Assembly (NCBI GenBank): GCA_900095095.1
Contig: FMBT01000409.1
Location: 62,001-126,000, forward strand
Length of the DNA stretch: 64,000 nt
Direction: 5' to 3'
Source of the DNA: Fragilariopsis cylindrus CCMP1102
Taxonomy: Eukaryota; Bacillariophyta; Bacillariophyceae; Bacillariales; Bacillariaceae
Below are positions 55,089 to 64,000 of this stretch, one piece after another. The position numbers and the translations under genes are program-made. The first letter of the stretch is position 1; every line of letters starts with the position of its first letter. The notes under the pieces were generated by a model. The model was given only the letters and a program-made list of their open reading frames with translations, was not told where the DNA came from and did not search any database.

Positions 55089-57410
55089 TCAATAGCCTAT
55101 TTTGATTAGTTTTGCAACATCGGGGAAACCTCTTTTTTCCGCCCATTTTTCTGCTGTCAAACCTCGAAAATCCGGCGGTGCAATACCTTTTGTGTAATGT
55201 TGTGTACCGTGTACATTGCGATTCGATTGTCGCTGTAAAAAGAAACGGACTAAGTACCGATCACCGTTCCATGCTGCATTCAAAAGTGGAGTAAAGTTTC
55301 CTCTATCGTATGTTTCAATATTGGTACCTTTCGTGTCGACTAACCACCGTACAACCTTATGTCGTTGATTTATGACTGCTAGATTTAATATTGAATTCCT
55401 TTCGCATACAACGCCACTTGAATAATTTAAATCAAAACCAAAGTCCTTTTCAGCTTTTAAGATTAATTTTTCAACTTTTTGTAAATCATCTCGTTTAAAA
55501 AGTGCAGCGGCACATTTAATTAGTAAATCATCCCAACGTTTTTGATGTAGTTCCTGTTCTTTTCGCAATCTTGTTAGATACAAAGTATGCCATGGCTTTC
55601 TTGGTCGGCGTGGTAATATCCAATGACTAGGACAAAGTTGTTTCCATACATTGTACCGATCTTGTAATGACTTGGATGTTTGTATGTTAATGACTAACAT
55701 CTTCCCATGTTCTTCTTGTCGTAAATATGAGAAGCAATGTACGATAATATCATCGGGTATACCATTAGATGCATCAAGAAAACGCTGAATATCAATTGGT
55801 GGTCGTTCTGCACGCTGTCGTTTCAATTCTTCCTTTTCTTTTTCTTTCTCCTCTAAAATTTCATCAATGTATGCCATTTCTTGATCTTTATTAGATAAAA
55901 CAAAATCCAGTTTCCGTTTACATACAGGAATTCTACTACCACCATTCACCTCTGAGGCGGATAAAGAAGAAATACGAGGGGTAGTAGAACCATCACAAGG
56001 ACTATCGTTCAACGACGATGACGACTTTACATCATCAGAAGAAGCGGTAGAAACGATGGCACTCGTTGTCGTACAAGGTGGCGTGTTGTCTTTTGTAGTT
56101 GCCCTATCGTCAGTATGACGATCCACTTCCTGTTGATTTTGCTGTCTTTTCCTTCTTCTTCGTAACATCCTCCATTGATACCGACGAACGTTTAACCATT
56201 GTTCAAATATTTCGATCGAACAATCGGTATCAGAACCCGCACCGGACGGTGACGACTGATGATCCGGATCGCGTTTACGCTTGGTATTGTCATTATCACT
56301 TGTCCTTGCCGTCTTCGTGGAAAATGATTTTGTTGTTTGCCTCTGTTGGGAAATTGTACTATTATTTGTATTTGAATTTGAATTATTATTAGTAGTAGCA
56401 GTACTCCATGGTAAGTAAACAACTTTATCAAAACAATCATTTTGTATACGTTGTCGTTTCTTTTGATTCCAACTATATGATCTTTTCCATGTTTTATTTC
56501 TTGATGATATCCAATCCTGAAATGAAATAAATCCTTGATTTGTCCAAAAATCAACATTCATCATAGTCCCATCCACAGCGTCCACATTCGGTATTGTTGA
56601 ATTATTTCTATCATTTTCATTATCATTTTCATTATCGCCATCAGCATCATTTCCACTATCATTGCGCTTCTTCTGCTGCTGTTGCAGCTTTTTAACTTTC
56701 TTTTTCTTCTCCTTTTCTTCTTTACTTAATATTTTATTATTAATATTATTTTTATATTTGTATACCTTGTATCGACTTCTCCATACTGTATTTTTTCGTC
56801 GTATAATCCAATTTTGAAATGTAACTTTTGTTTCTGTTGGAATAGATGGTAATAGAAAAGATTCTTTGGTATCGACGATAAAAGATGGTGGTTGTAATTT
56901 CTTGATTGATGATAGTTGTCTTTGATGATGATGATATAAAGTTTGTTGTTGTTGTTGTACATGTAAGGGTGGAAGCAGTAGTGGTGCTGTCGCTGGTGCT
57001 GGTACTGGTGACGTTGACAAAAATAATATTTTATTCCATTTAATATTTGCCATTGAGGATGTCCGAATTGGATTGTATACATATTTCTTATTGTTGTTAT
57101 TCTTAGTATCCATATTGACTTCATTGATATTAACTCCTGTAGTAACAACATCTGGATGACGTAATACGACGAAACAAACAGATTTAACTGATTTCAGATA
57201 GGATGTCATTTCCGACGTAACATTGCTACTCTTCGTCTTGTGGTTGTTGTTGTTACTGTTGTTGATAGTATCAAATTCGAATATAGATCGACCATCAATT
57301 GCAACTACAATATCACCAGGACGGATCCCACTATCATCTTTATCTTGATAGCATCGGTAGTAGTAGTAGTACTCATAGTTCGTTTTAATTGTTCCGAATA
57401 ATGTTCTGGA
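55089..57410 (-). CDS. PDZ / Trp-Arg repeat / F-box-like / ankyrin protein, main open frame
   Basis: The frame is open from 57410 to 55089; ATG 57209 starts 706 residues, but upstream codons encode DSGIRPGDIVVAIDGRSIFE, the core of a PDZ domain, so the true start is further upstream. After the PDZ end (VKSVCFVVLRHPDV) come three spaced copies of a motif, FQNWIIRRKNTVWRSRYKVY, FQDWISSRNKTWKRSYSW and FEQWLNVRRYQWRMLRRRR. An F-box-like segment follows (GIPDDIIVHCFSYL, about residue 465; WKQLCPSHWILPRRPRKPWH), then ankyrin-type repeats (NSILNLAVINQRHKVVRWLV, FTPLLNAAWNGDRYLVRFFL, LTAEKWAEKRGFPDVAKLI). A role as an adaptor, perhaps for a ubiquitin ligase, is inferred. Confidence 0.7.
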   Translation of the reverse strand, partial: SRTLFGTIKTNYEYYYYYRCYQDKDDSGIRPGDIVVAIDGRSIFEFDTINNSNNNNHKTKSSNVTSEMTSYLKSVKSVCFVVLRHPDVVTTGVNINEVNMDTKNNNNKKYVYNPIRTSSMANIKWNKILFLSTSPVPAPATAPLLLPPLHVQQQQQTLYHHHQRQLSSIKKLQPPSFIVDTKESFLLPSIPTETKVTFQNWIIRRKNTVWRSRYKVYKYKNNINNKILSKEEKEKKKKVKKLQQQQKKRNDSGNDADGDNENDNENDRNNSTIPNVDAVDGTMMNVDFWTNQGFISFQDWISSRNKTWKRSYSWNQKKRQRIQNDCFDKVVYLPWSTATTNNNSNSNTNNSTISQQRQTTKSFSTKTARTSDNDNTKRKRDPDHQSSPSGAGSDTDCSIEIFEQWLNVRRYQWRMLRRRRKRQQNQQEVDRHTDDRATTKDNTPPCTTTSAIVSTASSDDVKSSSSLNDSPCDGSTTPRISSLSASEVNGGSRIPVCKRKLDFVLSNKDQEMAYIDEILEEKEKEKEELKRQRAERPPIDIQRFLDASNGIPDDIIVHCFSYLRQEEHGKMLVINIQTSKSLQDRYNVWKQLCPSHWILPRRPRKPWHTLYLTRLRKEQELHQKRWDDLLIKCAAALFKRDDLQKVEKLILKAEKDFGFDLNYSSGVVCERNSILNLAVINQRHKVVRWLVDTKGTNIETYDRGNFTPLLNAAWNGDRYLVRFFLQRQSNRNVHGTQHYTKGIAPPDFRGLTAEKWAEKRGFPDVAKLIKIGY

Positions 57411-58597
57411 TCAAAAAAATTGTTGTTACTGTTGCTGCTTCTGTTGTTATTGCTACGATAAATACCGTTCCGATTTAATGTATGTTGATAAGGGAAGACA
57501 ACACGAGTCCATTTGACATTCACGTCGTGATTGTATTCTTCTCGTTTTTGTTTGAGGATGATGTTGAAGATGAAAATGATGACGATGATGATGGTGATGA
57601 TACCACTATAACACGATTTTGTTGTTGTTGTTGTTGTTGTGATTGTGAGGAGGAGGATGGTGATGTTGGTGATGATGATGATTTCGTAGTACTAGTACTA
57701 GTAGTAGAAACAAAACCAAGACCCCATGGTTGTGTATATGAATTACGCTCCATTTTTATTGCCACAAATTTTAAAGATTTTAATTTTGATACTCTTATTT
57801 TATTGTGTTGGTTTTGTCATTATTATTCCTCAAAGAAGAAGAAGAAACTACCTGTTGTTGGTGGTGTATCATCGAAGAAATAATCTCTATCCAGCAACAA
57901 CACGTAGACGACGGTCGACGACGACCAAGTTGAGTAGTAATTATTGTTGGTCGTACAGAAGAAGGAGAAGAAAGAGGCGGCGAAGGAGAAGGCTTACAGC
58001 ACTGTTGTTGTTGTTGTTGTTGTTGTTGAAGCATAGCAATAGTAGGACTCACAACTGGATTATTGTTGCTACCAATGGAAATTGAATTGCAATGGGGGAA
58101 TGATATTGATAATGAGGGATTATACGATTGTTGAAGGGATGGATACGGATGTGACTGTAACTGTAACGGGTTTAATGGTATGTACGACGACGGAGGAGGT
58201 GCTTGTGCTTGATTCCTACTATTTTGTGGATGACACAAAGGATTAGGATAGAATTGTTGTTGTTGTTGAATCTGTTGCTGATTCTGTAAGAACAACAATA
58301 ATTGCTGCTGTTGCTGTTGATAATAAATTTGTACAACTCGTTGATCTTGGAATTCTTTTCCTTTTCTTCTTCTTCTTCTTCTTCTTCTTCCTTATTATTA
58401 ATATTAATATTATTGCAAGTAACCGGTTGTTGTTGACGACTCGCAACAGAAGTAGTACATGATGTCATACTACTAATGTTGCTGAAACCTCTGCTGCGAT
58501 TGTTTTTGTCATTGCAACTCTTATCGACTACTACTACTACTGCTGCTGCACTACTGGGAGGAGAAGGAGGAGGAGGAGGAGTGATTGTAGTCTTCAT
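57411..58597 (-). pseudogene. N-terminal part of the PDZ-ankyrin gene, frame broken at microsatellites
   Basis: ATG 58597 (MKTTITPPPPPSPP) opens a Pro-, Asn- and Glu-rich start. The frame then changes in the (GAA)n run near 58370 to EFQDQRVVQIYYQQQQQQL and a Gln/Pro-rich region (to 57795). A new frame at about 57780-57530 gives LKFVAIKMERNSYTQPWGLGF, the first strand and GLGF loop of the PDZ domain. Another gives NVKWTRVVFPYQHTLNRNGI, before the main frame resumes at 57410. Each change sits in or beside a trinucleotide repeat. Unpolished indels, small introns or real decay are all possible; content continuity shows it belongs to the downstream frame. Confidence 0.5.
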
Positions 58598-59183
58598 TAT
58601 TTATTTTGTCGTCCAGTTTTTTTGAATTGAATCGAAATCGAATCGGTATTGATTTTTGAATTTCAATTCAATTCGATTCAAATTGTATTTCGAAAAAGGC
58701 TGCTTATGGTATGCAGATTCATTCAAGATGATAGTAGGATGGATGGAGTCGTTGGGAGAGGGAGAGGGCGGATTTGATATAAAAGATAAACGATAAAAGA
58801 TGATGATGATGATGTTGAATGTGATATGTGATTGATTTTTCTTGTTCGCGAAGCAACGTTTGCCTTTTTTTTTGCTCTTCTTCAACAACAAAAAAACGTC
58901 GTTGTTGCTTTGTGCGCGTGTTGCTTCTTGTTTAGTTGGCAAACCCTTCCGCAAAGAACAATTGCTTTTGTGATTGGCTGAGATTTTGAGTCTCGAGTCT
59001 CGGGCGGCGCAAAGGCGGCGACTTCCATCAAGCAGATGCCGATGCCGCTGATTTCGTTCATTTTTTTTATTTTTTTCATCCTTGATTTATTTGTTCCTTC
59101 ACAAAGAGGGAAAAATCTGAAATCTGAAATCTGAAATCTGATATCATCTGACATTTAGCACAAGAAGAGCAGTAGTAAGCAGT
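58598..59183. other. Spacer between divergent genes
   Basis: Contains AATTCAATTCGATTC-type short repeats, a GATGAT run near 58800 and a triple TCTGAAA repeat near 59115. No gene is recognised. It serves as the upstream region of both flanking genes. Confidence 0.5.
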
Positions 59184-59486
59184 ATGATGACGAATGTCAA
59201 TGCAAGGAATATAATATTCGTGATTCTTCTCTCTGCTGGTTCAATATTTACCAAGCAGGAATGTCATGTTCATAGTCTTAGTAATACAATCAAAACTGAT
59301 TATCGAAAATCAACACTTCTTTCTTGGGAAGGTAATATTGATTTAGGATCATGCGTAGAAGAACGATCTACTTCGATAGATGACAATGAGTTAGGATCAA
59401 GTCTTATTAAAATTAATACTATTCACGGTCGTAACAGTGACACAGGTGATGATGACAATAATGAATTTAATATTAAAATTTCCTGA
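59184..59486 (+). CDS. Small putative secreted protein, 100 residues
   Basis: ATG 59184 is followed by a hydrophobic segment (IIFVILLSAGSIF, residues 10-22) that could be a signal peptide, then a polar region with two Cys and an acidic C terminus. No domain is recognised. It is convergent with the PHD-Tudor gene, 65 bp from its end. It may be a first exon of a longer gene or a chance frame. Confidence 0.35.
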   Translation: MMTNVNARNIIFVILLSAGSIFTKQECHVHSLSNTIKTDYRKSTLLSWEGNIDLGSCVEERSTSIDDNELGSSLIKINTIHGRNSDTGDDDNNEFNIKIS

Positions 59487-59550
59487 AATCAATGAAGATA
59501 ATAATGGTATTTAGCAAGTCAACATTGCTAATTGCCTGTTGACACCATAT

Positions 59551-60820
59551 TTATTCACATTCTTTGTATGATGTACGAAATGATCTATGTTCACCATCTT
59601 CACCTGCCGTACATTGGATTGGTATATGGGTTGGTGGACATTTTTTATCGGAATTACCACCTATTGTATTTTAATTGGTGATACGAGGAAAAGAGAGAAA
59701 AGTGAGAGTCGAACATTTTTTAACTATAAATCATAGTATAATCATAATATAAATCATAATATATTTGAACAGTAAAAGATATTACTCACATAAAATGCAT
59801 TTGGTATTATTTCTCATATCGGATATCCATTTTTTTTGTTGAATCCACATTGTACCACGATCTTCTAATTTTTCTTTCCCAACAATTACATAATGATGTG
59901 TCGGTTCATATTGTACAATTGATTCATTATCATTATTATCATCATCATTATTTCATCATCATCATCACTAGTAGTAGTATTAAAATCGGGACCAATTTTA
60001 CCATTGATACATTGTTTAACTTGTTGGATATCTAATTCATCCACATCACCATCCTCATATCTAATCTTATAATATTTTTCGATTTCATCATATGATAGTA
60101 TCTTCCCACTATATACATTCCCATCATTAAACTTTCTTCTTACTTTTGTTCCGATTGGAATTAAAATAGATATAGTTGATTTATGATCTTCAATAGTAAC
60201 TTCTCCTCCTCCTGTCTTTACTACTTCTAATGCGGTAGTAGTAGTAGTCGAATCTATTACATCCGTAAGAGTAGCGGTAGCGGTAGCAGTAGCAGTAGCA
60301 GTACTTTCAATATTAGGTTTACTATTAGTAAATGGCTGCTGCTATTTAAATTGGGGTAAAGGAAGGAAAATCAAAAACAGGCATTGGCATGTTGTGTTTG
60401 TTTGTGAGTGAGGGAGTCAACGATCTATCCAACGAACGAACGAACGAACGAACGAACGAAATGGGTATAATGGAAAAATGTGGACTACCAGTGGAAAGAA
60501 GGTTGAAGCAAAAAAGTTGAAGAAGCACTACCACCACCCGTCGTTGGTCGGTCGTTGCCACTACTGCTACTGTAGCCACTCAGTCAGTCAACAAGCCAAT
60601 CAACTAACTGACTAACCAATCATCAATATCAATCAATCAATCAATCAACCAACCGATCAACCAACCAGCAAAATAAAATAGATTCAATACAAATCAAATC
60701 AAGATTAAATTTTCTGTCTCTCTATCTTTTTTTTCTCTCTCTCTCTCTCTCTGGGTGTATTTTCGATTCGATTTCGATTTAATTTTTTGATTTTGTTTTT
60801 TATTGATTGATATAAATTTA

Positions 60821-60852
<32 letters not shown>

Positions 60853-61618
60853 GATTGGCATGGTATAGGCACGGCATGGGTACGGCATGACAACGATCAA
60901 AACAAACGAAAAACAACAACACAAACAAAAAACGAAAAGAACTTACTATAGCATCATCATCATCATTATCATCATCATTAGTATCGTCATCGCCTATATC
61001 TATACCTGTTGTTGTAGCATTATCATTATCAGTATTGTCGTTACCAAATTCAAATTCTTCGTCATCATCCTCTTCGTCATTGTCATCATCATTGTCATTA
61101 TAATTATTTTCAATGATAATTCCATTTTCATCTTCATACGATCCATCTTGAAAACAACCATAAATACATCCTTGTAAACGTCGTGAGGTACTTATTGCAA
61201 TAGCACAGGCGGTATGGACATAGGCTAATCGACGTGGTAAGTGACGTGCGGGATGTGCTACTAATACCTCCTGATGACCAGTTGGACCCGGTTTATCATA
61301 TAATGGATGCATAGCATGAGATCCTGATTGGATGGGACAGATTGCACAATCCATAGGACGTGATGTTTGTGTGATATAGGAAAAGCACTCCTTCTTCTTA
61401 CTAATATTAACTTGAACTTTTTTACCAATGGAAGAACAGGCATGACATTCCCAATTCGTATGTGGATAATCAGGTGGTATACCATAACATGGATCATGAA
61501 CATTAACACCACATTTAATACAACATCGTAACCCTAATTGACCACGAAATGTGGCTGATTTTTGACAGATATCACATCTAGATTCTTTTGATTTTAATGC
61601 CTTATTAGTTGTCGTCAT
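59551..61618 (-). CDS. PHD-finger / Tudor-like chromatin reader, three exons
   Basis: Exons 61618-60947, 60341-59790 and 59660-59551. The donors GTAAGT and GTGAGT and their acceptors match in phase (0 and 1). Exon 1 carries a PHD finger (CDICQKS...CCIKCGVNVHDPCYG...WECHAC) and a second zinc-binding segment (MDCAICPIQSGSHAMHPLYD...YVHTACAIAIS), together like an extended PHD, then an acidic tail. Exon 2 encodes a Tudor-like barrel (IPIGTKVRRKFNDGNVYSG, YYKIRYEDGDVDELD) and, after a one-base frame slip in a (GAT)n run near 59970, HHYVIVGKEKLEDRGTMWIQ. Exons 2-3 together form another zinc motif, TKCILCGNSDKKC. PHD and Tudor folds read histone marks, so a nuclear role is inferred. The third zinc region ends early (KECE) compared with extended PHD domains. 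Confidence 0.65.
60342..60946 (-). other. Intron 1 of the PHD-Tudor gene, packed with microsatellites
   Basis: 605 bp between donor GTAAGT (60946) and acceptor AAATAG (60342). It contains (AACG)n at 60431-60460, (TCAA)n/(CCAA)n at 60590-60670, a (CT)n run near 60735-60752 and (CTT)n at 60828-60852. No gene lies inside on either strand. Confidence 0.7.
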
Positions 61619-62223
61619 AATACTATTACGTTACTATTACGTTACTAAACTGCAAACTGCAAACTGAACTGCAAACTGAACTGAACTGAACGGCAAGCTG
61701 AACTGCAAACTGAACGGCAAACTGAATCTTGAATCTCTTGAATCTTGAATTGACTAGACACTATACCGGTACTGTACGCCCCCGCCCCCCTACCTACTGC
61801 AGTAGTATGTGTTTTTTTTTGTGTTGTGCTTCTGTTTGTCTTGTTGTTGTCTTTGTTGCTTCTTGCATAATATAAAATTTCAAATACACCGGTATGTAAA
61901 TCAGAGAGAGAAAAAGGATATGTTTGAAAAAAACAAATCCCGGCGAGAATTAAAATTTGAATCACGCACACCAAGATGGTCATGCAATTTGCACGCACGC
62001 GTAAGCATGAACGTGTAGCAAAAGAATTGATTCATTCGACTCAATCGAATCAACAGATTTAATACTAAAGTACGTATAGTACGTACAGTCGTAGTATATG
62101 TATGAATGGAGGGAGGATCGTTTCCGTCGTCCGTCATGCGATGCTGTACTGATTCATTTGTCGGGGTTCTGTAACTCACAGTAACGTTACAGTCAACACA
62201 CATACATTAACACCAAAACGTCG
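61619..62223. repeat. Upstream region with CTGAACTGCAAA repeats
   Basis: Just before the PHD-Tudor gene, positions 61648-61722 are made of CAAACTGAACTG-type units with small variations, followed by paired TCTTGAATC copies. The remainder up to the helicase-associated pseudogene holds only chance frames. Confidence 0.7.
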
Positions 62224-63301
62224 ATGAAGACAGAAAGATGCCGAATGGCATCTTCTTCTCCTATTCCACTACGTCTCCCACGACAACAAGTAGGATTGAC
62301 TCCACAGCAAGTCTTGGAGTGCATCGAAGGCACTAGATGCGATTAGTGTAACAACTGTTGCGAATCAGGCTCTGTTTTCAGAGTCAATTGCTGGGAACCA
62401 GGCTGTGTTTTCAGAGACAATTGCTGTGAATGGAGACACAGTGGCTATTAGTGCTCATGCTGTGTTTTCAGAGTCAATTGCTGCGATCATGGCCGTGATG
62501 ACCAGCATATTATCACCTGTACCACCTGCTTCAAACAACATCCACAACCACCGGCGAAAAAGAAGATGAGACGCCATCTATCAAAAGACGATATTATGAT
62601 GCAAATAATGCAACAAATACTAAAGCTAACGATAATTACAACGACGAAGGTAGCAACAACAGCAGTAACGGAGTTGATGATGGAAAAGGATACGAATCAT
62701 GGACGGAAGGTAATTGGTGCTCGGTATTACCTTTTCCTGCAGCAATAGATGATGATATCGAAACTGGACCATCAACTGCTGATGATGATAATGATAATAA
62801 TAATGATGATGATAATGATAATGATGATAATGATAATGATGATAATAATAATGATGGCGACGACGACGACGACGGCGGCGACGACTATACTCAACAACTA
62901 TGGATGAGAATGTTCCAGAAACTTGTTGAGTACAAAAAGCAACACTTAAATACCATGGTGCCAAGTTGTTATGATGAGAATCCTAAACTCGGAAGGTGGG
63001 TTGCTAGTCAACGTAACATTACAAAAAGGATGAGCTGAATCCGAATCGAGTCGATCTTTTGAATTCTGTTCGCTTTGACTGGGCAGGAGTTCAGGGAAGG
63101 AAAATAGATAACGAAAAATGGATGAGTGTGTTTCAGAGACTGGTTGAATATAAGAAGCAACACAGAAATACTACAGTACCAAGAAGATACGATGAAGATC
63201 CCAAGCTAGGACGGTGGGTTAGTAAGCAACGTTGTCATTACAAAACTGATAAGCTACTTCCAAATCGAGTCGATCTTTTGAATTCAATTGGTTTCAATTG
63301 A
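62224..63301 (+). pseudogene. Helicase-associated (HA) repeat protein, frame broken
   Basis: ATG 62224 starts MASSSPIPLRLPRQQVG and a short helix, then the frame changes near 62340 to ALDAISVTTVANQALFSESI with three AVFSESIA-like units. It changes again near 62555 to an acidic Asp/Asn run ending in the first HA domain: LWMRMFQKLVEYKKQHLNT, VPSCYDENPKLGRWVASQR. A third change near 63017 leads to a second, complete HA domain: KWMSVFQRLVEYKKQHRNT, VPRRYDEDPKLGRWVSKQR, ending LLNSIGFN. HA domains are three-helix units abundant in diatom proteins, possibly nucleic-acid binding. At least three frame changes suggest a pseudogene; the two HA units themselves are well kept. Confidence 0.65.
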
Positions 63302-64000
63302 GATTGAATAAGAGAAACGAAAGCTAGTGTATGAACCAGTATTCAACATTTTAACATTAGGTTCATAAATAAATCATCCCAGTCATATATTGAATACGAG
63401 ATACGGGTAAATTACTGGCATTGTGTAGAAAAAAAGGATAGACTGTCCATAAACATTTATTCCTTAATCTAGCTTTCTTTTCCCTTCCTTCCTTCTTGCT
63501 GATGCCATTCGCTTCATCCTAATACTAGCATACTAAAGTAGCTAGTAGGACCTACATGCTACTTGTACCCTATATCTCAACACATACCACAACCAACATC
63601 GGCACTAGTACCACTTTGTTCGTTACGCTCCTCAAACAGACATCATTCTTTTGAATTTTCGTGCCTACTGTAGGGATCTATAGAAACCGTTGAATGAATC
63701 TCCAGGTGGAACTAGTCATTAATATAAAAACTAAATCATGCCCAACATTTTACTAGTATTTGTTAGTGTAGTATATAATAACAACTTTAGCATCAAGTAT
63801 ATACACCTAAAGAGTCATTCTTTTGGAAAATTAAACAATGAAGTTTACAATTGACCCATTGGATGGAGAACTATTCTATTCTTAGTCTTGTTAGCCTACT
63901 GGTATCTCACAATGTAGGCTCACACACAGCACACATTTTAGGTATTTAAAATGTATGTGTACACACAACAAAATATCTCATTTGAAAGTGTTGCAAAGGA
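63302..64000. other. Right end of window, nothing recognised
   Basis: AT-rich sequence without open frames of note, repeats or hairpins. It includes the 3' flank of the helicase-associated gene. Confidence 0.5.

Noticed and set aside
61645-62203. Minus-strand ORFs upstream of the PHD-Tudor gene
   Set aside because: Driven by the CTGAACTGCAAA repeat and short chance frames; no recognisable protein.

Overview
The window looks like nuclear DNA of a diatom, probably a pennate one. The evidence is giant secreted proteins built of Ser-Pro-Thr repeats, six-cysteine (ShK-like) modules, a plastid-targeted protein with an Ala-Phe cleavage site after its signal peptide, a stramenopile-type Ty1/copia element, helicase-associated repeats, short introns with GTAAGT/GTGAGT donors, and abundant CAA/GAT/TCT microsatellites inside exons. 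No bacterial features, tRNAs, rRNAs or CRISPR arrays were seen.

Positions 1-24963 (minus strand) read best as one giant, modular, secreted cell-surface gene running off the left edge. Its order is: signal peptide, 5 x 30-residue Ala-rich repeats, three six-Cys modules, Ser/Pro repeats, two copies of a paralogous soluble domain, thousands of bases of PSxxPS/PTAS repeats, a small Cys-rich domain, then more than ten DNA-identical 705-bp units, each encoding a PPC-like beta-sandwich domain plus a Ser/Thr/Pro linker. Phase-matched introns join the pieces (A 23040-24963, B 20655-22945, a 33-nt exon 20526-20558, C/D 20429-8066, E 7780-<1). A full-length copia retrotransposon with identical LTRs (9755-16901) sits inside exon C/D. 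Removing the element plus one copy of its 5-bp target duplication leaves a host exon whose length keeps the reading frame exactly. The allele also has an in-frame TAA 47 bases from the insertion and a one-base frame slip in exon B, so it may be inactive, or may be read as separate shorter genes.

Positions 25000-26930 hold minisatellites and a scrap of the giant gene. From 26.9 to 43 kb lie ordinary genes: a helical-repeat-like protein with a frame break (+), a plastid trigger-factor N-domain protein (-), a membrane-anchored cytochrome-b5-reductase-like flavoprotein (-), a four-exon SPX-MFS phosphate transporter (+), an acidic low-complexity protein (-), and a striking single-frame fusion of a Notum/pectin-acetylesterase hydrolase with a rhomboid-like domain that has lost its catalytic histidine (+).

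Positions 43-50.5 kb are gene-poor: an LRR pseudogene, an inverted decayed fragment of the giant gene (46723-47983), dispersed repeats and a stable hairpin. Positions 50.5-64 kb carry a 1449-residue Ser-rich protein (+), a PDZ / Trp-Arg repeat / F-box-like / ankyrin protein (-), a small putative secreted ORF (+), a PHD-Tudor chromatin reader with three exons (-), and a decayed helicase-associated-domain gene (+). Several genes change frame exactly in microsatellites or homopolymers, so residual assembly indels must be considered alongside true decay.
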